Below, piece after piece: positions 26,014-34,320 of a DNA stretch of 64,000 bases. The DNA is from Microbacterium sp. CGR2. Lineage in GTDB: Bacteria; Actinomycetota; Actinomycetes; Actinomycetales; Microbacteriaceae. Where the stretch lies: assembly GCF_003626735.1 (NCBI RefSeq), contig NZ_RBHX01000001.1, positions 1,240,001 to 1,304,000 of the forward strand, given 5' to 3'. The translations under genes were made by a program, and so were the position numbers. A model generated the notes under the pieces. It saw only the letters and a program-made list of their open reading frames with translations. It ran no database searches and was not told the DNA's origin. The first letter of the stretch is position 1. Every line of letters starts with the position of its first letter.

Positions 26014-26055
26014 CCTTCGATCGGCGCTGACACTCGTGTGTCGCGAAACTGTTCC

Positions 26056-26084
26056 TTGCCATCGATTGTGCATACGCATACACT
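26056..26084 (+). promoter_or_regulatory. Promoter of the NTF2/bicupin operon
   Basis: TTGCCA (26056-26061) and TACACT (26079-26084) are separated by exactly 17 bp. LacI operator D lies inside and over the -10 box. Confidence 0.65.
26068..26083. promoter_or_regulatory. LacI operator D
   Basis: GTGCATACGCATACAC, an imperfect palindrome with core ATACGCAT, lies between the -35 and -10 boxes. It is the fourth member of the operator family seen at 18195, 18249 and 24929. Confidence 0.7.
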
Positions 26085-26146
26085 GGCGACACGAGCCCTC
26101 GTTCACCGACGAAACGCGGACTCAGATGTCAAAGGAGTGAAACAGC

Positions 26147-27127
26147 GTGTCTCTCGATCCGGTCGCTTACCTGCCGTACAAAGACCCTGACGACTTCATC
26201 CGTGAAGTCACCGACCTGATCTGGGTCGATCGTTCGATCCATTACATCCGGGAGAACTACGAGCCTGACTCGATCGTGCACGGGGCCTACGGCACCTCCA
26301 CAACCCGCGACGAGGTGATCGAGGGAACGCTCATGCGCATCTCGGCCACCCCCGATCGCACGGGCCAGGCCGCAGACGTGATCTGGGAAGCACGTGGCGA
26401 TGACGCCTTCCTCAGCTCGCACCTCGTGCTCTCGGGGCAGCTGCAGACCTCGGCCCACAGCTACACGATCGCCAACTGCCTGTACCGTCGCGGACGCATG
26501 GTCGAGGAGTGGGTCGTGCGCGACTCGCTCGCCGGCGCACTGGAGAGTGGCGCCGACGTCGACGAACTCGCGCGGGCGCAGGCGTTCCGCGGATACACCG
26601 GGTCGTGGACCGAGCCGGCTCCGGCCGACCCGATCGCGAAGGGCGACTCGGGCGCTCGCCCGGACGAATACCGCTCTGAGGTCGAGACCGTGATCGACAT
26701 GATCCAGACCGTCTGGAACGAGCGCGATCTGCAGAAGGTGGAGAAGTACTTCCACCGCGATCTCGTGCTCCAGACCGTCGGCAACAAGGTTGTGATCCGC
26801 CCCGAGGGCTACCGTCGGGCGCTGTTGAAGTTCCTCGAATCCTTCCCCGCCGGACAATTCGAGATCCGAGACATCCAGACCAACTACGACGTGCGGTACG
26901 CCGGCCTCCGGGTCGCGGTGACGTGGAAGTTCACCGGCGCCTACAACGGCAAGCCGAACTACGGCTCGCTCACAGGCGCGCCCGTCGACGTCCTCGGAAT
27001 CTCGCAGTTCACCTTCCACCAGGGTGCCCTCGTCAAAGAGGTGCGTCTGTGGGACGACATCGCCCTCCGTGCACAGATCGCCGGCATGCGCGGCGACGAG
27101 CCCGTCGGCCCCACCAACATCTACTGA
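26147..27127 (+). CDS. Tandem SnoaL/NTF2-like domain protein
   Basis: This 326-residue soluble protein consists of two NTF2/SnoaL-like alpha+beta cone domains, about residues 8-165 and 168-315. The second (VIDMIQTVWNERDLQKVEKYFHRDLVLQTVGNKVVIRPEGYRRALLKFLESFP) has the classic ester-cyclase/SnoaL look. Such domains act as isomerases, cyclases, dehydratases or binding modules, and the reaction cannot be read from sequence. The GTG start at 26147 has AAAGGAG nine bases upstream. It is co-transcribed with the bicupin gene (30-bp gap) from a LacI-controlled promoter. Confidence 0.82.
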   Translation: MSLDPVAYLPYKDPDDFIREVTDLIWVDRSIHYIRENYEPDSIVHGAYGTSTTRDEVIEGTLMRISATPDRTGQAADVIWEARGDDAFLSSHLVLSGQLQTSAHSYTIANCLYRRGRMVEEWVVRDSLAGALESGADVDELARAQAFRGYTGSWTEPAPADPIAKGDSGARPDEYRSEVETVIDMIQTVWNERDLQKVEKYFHRDLVLQTVGNKVVIRPEGYRRALLKFLESFPAGQFEIRDIQTNYDVRYAGLRVAVTWKFTGAYNGKPNYGSLTGAPVDVLGISQFTFHQGALVKEVRLWDDIALRAQIAGMRGDEPVGPTNIY

Positions 27128-27157
27128 TCACTCGCGGATCGACAAGGAGAAGAAGAA

Positions 27158-28306
27158 ATGAGCGACGTCATCGTCGACACGACCGAGATCGAACGACGGA
27201 CGATCCGCCGATCGGACTGGGTCCCGTGCAACTCGGCATTCATCGACTGCCGCACCCCCGGTTCGGACCGCAAGGAGAACTACGCCTTCATCGGCGCCGG
27301 TGTCTCGCAGAACGCGAACCAGTACGTGAACCTCGAGGAGAACCACGGGTTCAACACCGGTGCCGCGGGGATGCCGAACGGCATCTCGAACAACCTGCAC
27401 CTGCACTTCACGGCCGAGGTGTTCATCAACCTCGGTGGAGAGTTCCGTCTGCGCTGGGGAGTCGACGGCACGCAGGGCGAGTACATCAGCCACGACGGCG
27501 ACATCGTCACCATCCCCACCTGGATCTTCCGCGGTTTCACGAACGAGGGTCCGGACGAGGGCATCCTCTACACCGTGCTCGGTCGCGACGACAACGGCGG
27601 CATCATCTGGGGGCCGTCGGTGTTGCGCGAAGCCGAGTCGTACGGATTGCACCTCACAGCCGACAACCGTCTGATCGACACCGTCGCCGGCGACGTGCTG
27701 CCCGACGACGTCGCGCTGATCACTCCGATGAAGCAGCACTACATCGATGAGCTGACCGAGTTCACGGTCGAAGACATGCGCTCGCGCGTCATCCAGCCGG
27801 GCGACCGCAAGTACTCCTCCGCCGCACTGCTGTGCGCGGCCGTCGAGGGAGGCAGGGTCGAGCTCGCCACGGCGATCGGCTACGGCATGTCGGAGAACCG
27901 ACGCCAGGTCCCGAACGTGCACGAACCGCACTCGTTCAACCTCGCATGGGTGCGTGCCGAGGCCGGTCAGGGCGTGCTGCGTCACCGCCACGACAAGACG
28001 CAGGCGCTGCTCTTCAAGACGGGGCGCTGGGAGGTCACGCTCAACGACGACTCGTCCACGACGGTGAACCTCGGTCCCGGCGACGCGTTCTCCGTTCCCG
28101 AAGGCGCCTGGCGGTCGTATGTCTGCGTGGAGGCCGATGAGTCGGGGACGGGCACAGTGCTCGTCATCAACGGAGGAGACGACCGCGTGTACCTCGAGTG
28201 GGCGCCGGAGGTCGTCGAGGCCGCTGCCGCCGCGGACTGGACCATCGACCCCAACGGATATCTCGCGCCGCTCGGCGTGATGGTCACCGCGACCGAAGAC
28301 GACTGA
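27158..28306 (+). CDS. Bicupin protein of the LacI-controlled island
   Basis: This 382-residue protein has two cupin barrels. The first has HLHFTAE (His81, His83, Glu87), a full cupin motif 1. The second has HRHDKTQ (His276, His278, with Gln282 instead of Glu). The His expected in motif 2 is missing from both barrels (PTWIFRGF and PEGAWRSY), so any metal would be held by an incomplete ligand set. It starts after AAGGAGAAG. A dioxygenase, isomerase or sugar-binding role are all possible and I cannot choose. A hairpin terminator follows. Confidence 0.82.
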   Translation: MSDVIVDTTEIERRTIRRSDWVPCNSAFIDCRTPGSDRKENYAFIGAGVSQNANQYVNLEENHGFNTGAAGMPNGISNNLHLHFTAEVFINLGGEFRLRWGVDGTQGEYISHDGDIVTIPTWIFRGFTNEGPDEGILYTVLGRDDNGGIIWGPSVLREAESYGLHLTADNRLIDTVAGDVLPDDVALITPMKQHYIDELTEFTVEDMRSRVIQPGDRKYSSAALLCAAVEGGRVELATAIGYGMSENRRQVPNVHEPHSFNLAWVRAEAGQGVLRHRHDKTQALLFKTGRWEVTLNDDSSTTVNLGPGDAFSVPEGAWRSYVCVEADESGTGTVLVINGGDDRVYLEWAPEVVEAAAAADWTIDPNGYLAPLGVMVTATEDD

Positions 28307-28309
28307 GAC

Positions 28310-28348
28310 GACGGGGCGCGAGAGGCGGGGGCATCTCCGCGCCCCGTC
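28310..28348. terminator. Bidirectional hairpin between bicupin and lysR genes
   Basis: The left arm GACGGGGCGCGAGA (28310-28323) pairs with 28334-28348 with a single bulged base and a 10-nt loop. It sits exactly between two convergent stops and probably ends both transcripts. Confidence 0.65.
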
Positions 28349-29279
28349 AGTTGAGTGCCACCCGACCGCGATGCTCGGGAAGCCGCTCGCGCAGCATCCG
28401 CTCGGCGAGCTCTGCGAGGCGCTGGGTCGCCGGCGAGAGCAGCATTCCCTCCCGTTTCACGAGGGCGATCGTGTCGTGGATGGGCTCTGCGAACGGGGTG
28501 ATGCGGATGCCGGCGGGGAAGCCGGCGGCCTCGGCGATGCTGCGGGAGACGATCGTGTCGGCGGTGCCTGCCGCGACCAGGCTGAGGGCCGTCTCGACGT
28601 GCTCGACCTCCACGGCGGGCTCCAGTACGAGGCCGACGGTTCGCGCGCGCTCGAGCAGCTGACGACGGGTCGGGTCGTCCCATCCGGCGAACGCGTCGTA
28701 GAGCACGAGCTTCGCAGCGGCGACCTCGTCGATCGTGACCGGTCCGGCATCCGGGTCTCGGGTCGCTGAGGCGTACACCACTTCGTCGCGGAACAGGGGT
28801 CGAACCTCGAGGCCGTCTTCGTCGATCGGCAGGACGAGCAGTCCGGCCTCGAGCTCGCCGCTCGCGATCGAGCGCGCGACGTGCGCGGAGTTGATGCCGA
28901 CGAGACGAAGCCGCACGTTCGGATGCCGGTGGTGGAACGTCTCGGCGAGATCGGCGAGTGCGTAGTAGGCCGCGTTGCGCAGCACCCCGAAGGTGCAGGT
29001 GCCTCGTTCGAGTGAGGTGAGCGCGTGAATGGTGTCGAGGCCGTTCCGCACGGCGCTGACCGCCTGGGTGGCGTGGGGGCGCAGCTCGAGAGCGGCGGTG
29101 GTGGGAACGAGCCGGCGACTGCCGCGAGTGAACAGCGCGACACCGAGTTCGCGTTCGAGGCGGGCGACGAGTTCCGAAACCGACGCCTGGGTCATGTCGA
29201 GTTCGGCGGCGGCGGCGGTGAAGGAACCGTGCTCGAGAGCGGCGAGAAAAGCGGTCAGCTGGGCGATGGACACACCCAA
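28347..29279 (-). CDS. LysR family transcriptional regulator
   Basis: This regulator of about 310 residues has an N-terminal winged HTH (AQLTAFLAALEHGSFTAAAAELDMTQASVSELVARLERELGVALFTRGSRRLVPT) and a LysR substrate-binding domain. A TTG at 29279 with AGGG seven bases upstream is the best-placed start; a GTG at 29273 is the alternative. It is divergent from the second HisD-like dehydrogenase, 70 bp away, the normal layout for a LysR activator and its target. Confidence 0.92.
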   Translation of the reverse strand: MGVSIAQLTAFLAALEHGSFTAAAAELDMTQASVSELVARLERELGVALFTRGSRRLVPTTAALELRPHATQAVSAVRNGLDTIHALTSLERGTCTFGVLRNAAYYALADLAETFHHRHPNVRLRLVGINSAHVARSIASGELEAGLLVLPIDEDGLEVRPLFRDEVVYASATRDPDAGPVTIDEVAAAKLVLYDAFAGWDDPTRRQLLERARTVGLVLEPAVEVEHVETALSLVAAGTADTIVSRSIAEAAGFPAGIRITPFAEPIHDTIALVKREGMLLSPATQRLAELAERMLRERLPEHRGRVALN

Positions 29280-29349
29280 TGGTAGACCCTGTGGATCATC
29301 AAGGATGAGGTGGGTTGTCAGATGATTCGGGGCGATCTACCGTCGAAGC

Positions 29350-30666
29350 ATGCGCTACTCCACACCCGTTCTCGCCCGCCTCGACGGCGCTTTCCATCAC
29401 CTCAAGACTCCGCTGATCGACGCACCCGCAGCGCAGCGCGATCCCGCCGTGATCGAAACCGTGACGAACATGCTCGCCGACATCCGCGAGCGGGGTCTGG
29501 ATGCCGTGATCGACTACGCCCGGAAGCTCGACAACTATCAGGGCGCGGACATCGAACTCACGGCCGAGCAGATCGCGACCAGTGGCGACCGTCTGGATCC
29601 CGCCCTGCGCGCCGCGATCGAGCTCGGCGCCGAGCGCACGCAGGCATTCGCCCGTGAACAGCGGTCCCACCTGTCCGATTTCGAGACCGAGCTCGTGCCC
29701 GGACTCGTCACCGGCGCGAAGTACGTTCCCGTCTCGCGCGTGGGCGCCTACCTCCCGGCCGGCCGCTTCCCGCTGACAGCGAGCGCGTTCATGACGGTCG
29801 GTGTGGCGAAGGCGGCGGGAGTGCCGACGGTCATCGCATGCACGCCGCCTCAGCCGGACGGCGGAGCGAACGACGCGGTCGTCTATGCGGCGCATCTGTC
29901 CGGGGTCGACCGCGTGTTCGTGATCGGCGGTGTGCAGGCGCTCGCCGCGATGGCCTATGGACTGCTCGGTGAGCTCCCCGTCGACATGCTCGTCGGCGCC
30001 GGCAATGCCTTCGTCGCCGAGGCGAAGCGCCAGCTGTTCGGCACCGTCGCGATCGATCTGCTCGCCGGTCCGAGTGAGGTCGCGGTGATCTCCGACGACA
30101 CCGCCGACCCTGCCCTCGTCGCCGCCGACCTGCTCGGTCAGGCCGAACACGGACCCAACTCGCCGGCCGCGCTCGTCACGACCTCCGAGGAGCACGGACG
30201 TGCCGTGATCGCCGCGATCGAGCACCAGCTCGAGACCTTGGCGACCGCCGAGATCGCGGGCGCCGCGTGGCGCGACTACGGGGTGGTGACGGTGGCGAAG
30301 GACCGCGAGACCGCCGCCGCACTCATGGATGACCTGGCCCCCGAGCACCTCGAGCTGCTCACCGCCGACGACGACTGGTATCACGACAACCTTCGCAACT
30401 ACGGGTCGATCTTTCTCGGCACGTGGAGCACCGTCGCCTACTCCGACAAGGGCATGGCGGGCACGAACCACGTGCTGCCGACCGCGGGCGGCGCGAAGCA
30501 CAGCGCCGGCCTGTCGGTCTCCCGCTTCCTGAAGCCGTTGACGTATCAGCGCATCAGCCGCGAGGCCACGCCCGAACTGGCCAACGCCGTGCAGGTCATC
30601 TCCGACTCCGAGGGAATGGCCGCGCACAGCGCGACCGCGACGATGCGATTGGCGACGTTCGAGTGA
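29350..30666 (+). CDS. Histidinol-dehydrogenase-family alcohol dehydrogenase (catabolic paralogue 2)
   Basis: This 438-residue HisD-fold dehydrogenase is clearly diverged from the copy at 23.6-24.9 kb but has the same residues: zinc ligands Gln264, His267 (GQAEHG), Asp366 and His426, and catalytic Glu332-His333 (APEHLEL). GTNHVLPT is also conserved. It is controlled by the divergent LysR regulator rather than by the LacI operators. It may oxidise a related substrate or a later intermediate of the same pathway. A role in histidine synthesis is unlikely for the same contextual reasons. Confidence 0.9.
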   Translation: MRYSTPVLARLDGAFHHLKTPLIDAPAAQRDPAVIETVTNMLADIRERGLDAVIDYARKLDNYQGADIELTAEQIATSGDRLDPALRAAIELGAERTQAFAREQRSHLSDFETELVPGLVTGAKYVPVSRVGAYLPAGRFPLTASAFMTVGVAKAAGVPTVIACTPPQPDGGANDAVVYAAHLSGVDRVFVIGGVQALAAMAYGLLGELPVDMLVGAGNAFVAEAKRQLFGTVAIDLLAGPSEVAVISDDTADPALVAADLLGQAEHGPNSPAALVTTSEEHGRAVIAAIEHQLETLATAEIAGAAWRDYGVVTVAKDRETAAALMDDLAPEHLELLTADDDWYHDNLRNYGSIFLGTWSTVAYSDKGMAGTNHVLPTAGGAKHSAGLSVSRFLKPLTYQRISREATPELANAVQVISDSEGMAAHSATATMRLATFE

Positions 30667-30749
30667 AGCCGGACCACCAGCACGGTACGGCTACGACTCC
30701 CAGAACCGACGCAACCTGCGGGCGAGACAACGGGATCCTGAATCGGATG

Positions 30750-30944
30750 TTCTCGCACTGCGTTCTCGTGCGAGAGGTACGGCTCGCCGGCGCTGCGATC
30801 GTGACCGGGAAGGTCGGGGACGAGAAGGCGGATGTCCGAGTCGAGATGCTCCCGCAGCGGTTCCCACATCCACCCGCCCACCCCGCCGCCATGCAGCAGA
30901 AGCACGCGTCGTCCCTGTTCGTCGCCCGACTTCTCCACGTACAT
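30750..30944 (-). pseudogene. Truncated alpha/beta hydrolase, N-terminal fragment
   Basis: From the ATG at 30944 (AGAAGG seven bases upstream) about 65 residues match the start of an alpha/beta hydrolase: LLLHGGGVGGWMWEPLREHL (oxyanion region), VPDLPGHDRS and a trailing helix. After about 30750 the similarity stops. The frame runs on, without sense, antisense into the end of the HisD-like gene to 30546. The nucleophile elbow and the rest of the protein are missing, so this is the remnant of a deletion. The 80 bp between 30667 and 30749 show no gene. Confidence 0.7.
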
Positions 30945-30958
30945 CCCGGACCTTCTTC

Positions 30959-31537
30959 CTAGAGCTCGAACGCCGACACCATGCGCGCGATGGCGTTGAA
31001 TGCGCCCTCGAGATTCTCGGGATCGAGGGGCCCGAGCAGCGCGTTCGCAGAGAGCAGCCCGATCGTCGTGCTGGAGAGGGCGAGCGCCAGATGCTCGGCA
31101 TCGACGTCGGCGCGCAGGCGTCCTTGCTGCTGCAGGTGACGTAGCCACTCGATGACGAGCAGGTGCCGCGCTCGGTAGCGGCCATCGGTGACGGCGGAGA
31201 CATGGCTGCCCAGGACGCCGTGGTCGTCCAGAAAGGCCGCCGTCATGAGCCGGTCTTCCAGGAGCGCGCGGATCGCGCTGCGGTAGGCGCCGCTGAGGGT
31301 GACGTCGTCGCCCAACTCCGCATCGACGCGCGCCTGCATCCGCTCGCCTGCCCGTTGCAGAAGCGCGTCGAGGATGTCTGTCTTGCTGTCGAACTCGAGG
31401 TAGACCGCTCCCTTTCCGATGCCGGCGCGGGCAGCCACCGATGCGACACTGGTCGCGTCGAAGCCCTGCTCGAGGACGAGATGCTCAGCGGCGTCGAGAA
31501 TCGCGGTCCGTCGGTGGGGGCGGCGAGGGCGCGGCAT
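30959..31537 (-). CDS. TetR family transcriptional regulator
   Basis: This 192-residue regulator has an N-terminal HTH (RTAILDAAEHLVLEQGFDATSVASVAARAGIGKGAVYLEFDSKTDILDALL, about 10-60) and a helical ligand domain. Its ATG overlaps the stop of the hydrolase gene (TGATG), so it is the second gene of a hydrolase-tetR operon and likely feeds back on that promoter. Its own stop is 14 bp before the truncated hydrolase, which was probably once the third gene. Confidence 0.92.
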   Translation of the reverse strand: MPRPRRPHRRTAILDAAEHLVLEQGFDATSVASVAARAGIGKGAVYLEFDSKTDILDALLQRAGERMQARVDAELGDDVTLSGAYRSAIRALLEDRLMTAAFLDDHGVLGSHVSAVTDGRYRARHLLVIEWLRHLQQQGRLRADVDAEHLALALSSTTIGLLSANALLGPLDPENLEGAFNAIARMVSAFEL

Positions 31538-32418
31538 CAGACGCCGTTCTCGAGGAAGTCGACGATCGCTGCCGTCACGACGTCGGGTCGGTCACGCTGC
31601 ACCCAGTGCCCGGCGCCCGGCACCTCCACGAGCGTCCCCTGAGGGAGAAGCTCGGCGGCTGTGCGTGCACGGGCGATACCGACGCCGCCGTCGCGGTCTC
31701 CGTGCACGACGAGGGCGGGTACGTCGATGTCGCCGAGGCGGTCGGTGTAGTCGGTACGCAGGCCACGGGGCTGCACTTGGTCCCGTTGCCATTCACCGAA
31801 TGTCTCGAGCGCTGTTCCCGACGAGGCCTCATCGATCACGGCTTGAACCAGCTCCCGGGTTCGTGAGGACGGGTCGCGCACGAGGGAGCGCAGTCCGTGT
31901 TCCATCGCGGCGGGGTTCCTCGCGTATGACCTGGTCATGGCGGCGAGGAGTCCTGATCGTAGAAGCAGATACGTCGAGTAATGGGTGAGGCTGCTGAGCG
32001 GGCTGTCCACCAGTCGGGGCATGATGCCGAAGCTGCCGAGCAGCATCAGGCCGCGTGGCCCGTCGGGACGCTCGAGTGTGTGCCCAAGCGTCAGGCCGCC
32101 TCCCAGGGAAAGCCCGCCGACGATGTAGTCCGTCAGTTCCAGCCCATCGACGACTTCGCCCACGTACTGGATCAGTCTTTGCTGCGTGAGCGACCAAGTG
32201 GCCCTCGGGGTGCGGCCGAAGCCCGGGTGATCGGGGGCGAGCACCCGATATCCGGCAGACGCGAGGGCCGGCCCCAGCGCACCCCAGGAGAGTTCGGCGG
32301 TGTCGACGCCACCGCCATGCAGCAGCAGGACGGTGCGGCGGAACGGCTGCGGCGCAGCCCATTCCGCGACCGAGACCGTCGCGCCTTCGACATCGACCGA
32401 GAGTCGTCGAGCGATCAT
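31537..32418 (-). CDS. Alpha/beta-fold hydrolase
   Basis: This 293-residue hydrolase has HGGGVDT (oxyanion hole), nucleophile elbow GGLSLGGG (Ser about residue 103), Asp in VVHGDRDGGVG and His in VPGAGHWVQRDRP. This looks like the epoxide-hydrolase/haloperoxidase/meta-cleavage-product hydrolase superfamily, with no signal peptide. GAGGTG precedes the ATG at 32418, which decides the start over an upstream ATG at 32457. It is translationally coupled to the TetR gene. The natural substrate is unknown. Confidence 0.9.
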   Translation of the reverse strand: MIARRLSVDVEGATVSVAEWAAPQPFRRTVLLLHGGGVDTAELSWGALGPALASAGYRVLAPDHPGFGRTPRATWSLTQQRLIQYVGEVVDGLELTDYIVGGLSLGGGLTLGHTLERPDGPRGLMLLGSFGIMPRLVDSPLSSLTHYSTYLLLRSGLLAAMTRSYARNPAAMEHGLRSLVRDPSSRTRELVQAVIDEASSGTALETFGEWQRDQVQPRGLRTDYTDRLGDIDVPALVVHGDRDGGVGIARARTAAELLPQGTLVEVPGAGHWVQRDRPDVVTAAIVDFLENGV

Positions 32419-32450
32419 GTTGCACCTCGTTCTGACCGTATCGGTGATTT

Positions 32451-32470
32451 TGGTCACTACGAGTGCACCA
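32451..32470. promoter_or_regulatory. Candidate TetR operator upstream of the hydrolase-tetR operon
   Basis: TGGTCACTACGAGTGCACCA contains half-sites TGGT(N)CACT and AGTG(N)ACCA in opposite orientation, slightly offset. It lies about 35 bp before the hydrolase start. The symmetry is imperfect. Confidence 0.35.
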
Positions 32471-32544
32471 TACTTTCGGCCTGCTCGGCTGCGTTCACCC
32501 GGCGAAGCCCGCCATGTCGGCGGAGCCGGTGACCGCCGAAGCGC

Positions 32545-33417
32545 TTATCGCGCCAGCCGGCTCCGGTGGTGCGCGGCGAAGAGGAACGCCACGGTTGCGA
32601 CGGAGCACACGACGATGGCGACGATGCTGGCTTCCGGGCCGAAGCTCCCCCCGGTGAGCCAGTCTGGACCGGCGGTCGTCGCAGTGAAGAGCGAATCGCT
32701 GGCATCAGAGCCCGAGACCACCGTGCCGAAGATTCCGCCGATGGCGACGTTCCACCCGAAGTGCAGGCCGATCGCGAGCCACAAGGATCCCGTGAGCAGG
32801 TACGCCGCTCCGAGCATGAGTCCGGCCTCGATCGCGACGGCGAGCGCTCCGTTGAGGGAGGCGCCGGGATTGATCAGATGGAGCAGTCCGAAGATCGCCG
32901 ACGACACGATGAGCGCCACGATGACTCCCCATCGACTGCGGAGCAGACGGAACACGACGCCTCGGAAGAACACCTCTTCGGCGACCGCGACGGCACACAT
33001 CATGCCCACCACGGCGAGCGCACCGGTGACTGATCCCCACCCGGTGATCTGGTACACGCCGAAGAGGGCAAGGAGGCCGATCGTCACCGCTGCGAGGGTC
33101 ACTCCGCCGGCGATGCCCCACTGCAGATGGCGCACGCCCGCTCGGGGATCGACCTCCGCCACGCTCCGCTTCTCGAAGCGGATCCCCACCCAGACATAGA
33201 GCCACATCATGGCAGCCGCGAGAAGCGGACCGATGACGAGGCTGGCCACCGGGTTCTCGAGGGAGGAAGCGACGGAGTTCGTGGCGAGCATGGCGACCGC
33301 GAATCCGACGACCAGGATGGTCGTCCGAACCCAGGGTCGGAGAGGGGCGGTCTGCGCCGCGGTCGGAGTGGCTCTGTGAAGGGTGGGAGGTCGGTGGTCG
33401 GGCGTCTGGTTGGTCAT
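32545..33417 (-). CDS. CPBP family intramembrane metalloprotease
   Basis: This 290-residue membrane protein has about eight hydrophobic helices and the Abi/CAAX-protease motifs: motif 1 EEVFFRG (about 150-156), motif 2 with FGLLH, and motif 3 HFGWN. The catalytic Glu-Glu and His residues are therefore in place. GAGGAG precedes the ATG. Family roles include prenyl-protein processing and bacteriocin immunity; neither can be assigned here. Confidence 0.9.
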   Translation of the reverse strand: MTNQTPDHRPPTLHRATPTAAQTAPLRPWVRTTILVVGFAVAMLATNSVASSLENPVASLVIGPLLAAAMMWLYVWVGIRFEKRSVAEVDPRAGVRHLQWGIAGGVTLAAVTIGLLALFGVYQITGWGSVTGALAVVGMMCAVAVAEEVFFRGVVFRLLRSRWGVIVALIVSSAIFGLLHLINPGASLNGALAVAIEAGLMLGAAYLLTGSLWLAIGLHFGWNVAIGGIFGTVVSGSDASDSLFTATTAGPDWLTGGSFGPEASIVAIVVCSVATVAFLFAAHHRSRLAR

Positions 33418-33465
33418 CGTCGTGCTCCTCGTGCGTTGGTTGTGTCGATGGTCTTCTGGGGGCGA

Positions 33466-34239
33466 TCAGCGTCGGGTGACGCCACCGGAACCGGTCACCT
33501 TCTCGGTGACGTGGGCATCGCCGTCGTGCGTGATGAGACCGCTGCCGTCGACGACCGCCTCGAGCGTCTCGTCGGCTGTCACGGTGGCGCCGCCCGAGCC
33601 GCGAACAGTGATGGATGCGTCCGTGCTGCGGAGGTCGGCGCCGTGATACCCGCCCGAGCCGTCGATCTCGACGCGCTGTGTGCGCGCGACGCCGTCGACG
33701 GTGACCTCGCCCGAGTCGTCCACCCGTACCGTCAGGCTCTCGACTGCGACATCGTGGGCTGTGATGGCTCCGGACCCCTCGATCGTGAGAGCCGCCTCTG
33801 TCGCATCGATTCCGGATGCGTCGACGTGGCCGGAACCGCGGACCGTGACGGCGGGTTCATCAGCGTCCGAGAGATCGATGGACGCGTCACCGGAACCCGT
33901 GACGGTGAGGGATTCGAGGGATGAGACCGTCAGTTCGTATCGGATGTCACCGTCGAGGAGCATCGGCTCACCCTCCATCCCCAGCCGCAGCACCCCGTCT
34001 TCGACGACGTCGGTGAGGCGGTCGATGATCTGATCCCCGGCAGTCACGGTCAGTGACGGTGTCGCACCGAGGGTGATCGTGAGGTCTCCGGAGGTGTCCA
34101 GATGCACGGCGTCGACGTCCGTGATGTCGCGCTCTTGAGTGACGGCAGGCCCGGACGTCAGAGACGCGCAGCCTGACAGCGCGGCGACGGCGGCGAAGGC
34201 GAGGACGGAAGCGGAAAGGACAAGGGAGGGGGAGCGCAT
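33466..34239 (-). CDS. GIN-domain (DUF2807) lipoprotein
   Basis: This 257-residue protein has a lipoprotein signal peptide (MRSPSLVLSASVLAFAAVAALSGC; lipobox LSGC) followed by a repetitive right-handed beta structure. Imperfect repeats such as LTVTGSGDASIDL, VTVRGSGHVDASG, LTIEGSGAITAH and VEIDGSGGYHGADL carry the recurrent (V/E)xGSG of head-GIN domains. The ATG at 34239 places the signal peptide at the start; an in-frame ATG at 34263 is possible. It is anchored on the outer face of the membrane, and its function is not known. Confidence 0.87.
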   Translation of the reverse strand: MRSPSLVLSASVLAFAAVAALSGCASLTSGPAVTQERDITDVDAVHLDTSGDLTITLGATPSLTVTAGDQIIDRLTDVVEDGVLRLGMEGEPMLLDGDIRYELTVSSLESLTVTGSGDASIDLSDADEPAVTVRGSGHVDASGIDATEAALTIEGSGAITAHDVAVESLTVRVDDSGEVTVDGVARTQRVEIDGSGGYHGADLRSTDASITVRGSGGATVTADETLEAVVDGSGLITHDGDAHVTEKVTGSGGVTRR

Positions 34240-34320
34240 GCCGTCAGCGTAGGTATGCGGCACGCAGCGTCGATAGCTACTGGGGTACTCACCGCGTCTA
34301 GCCCCGGGGTATGGTCCCGA

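Noticed and set aside
26147..27127. Polyketide cyclase (SnoaL) function for the tandem NTF2 protein
   Set aside because: The fold is shared by many unrelated enzymes and no polyketide gene is present in the window.
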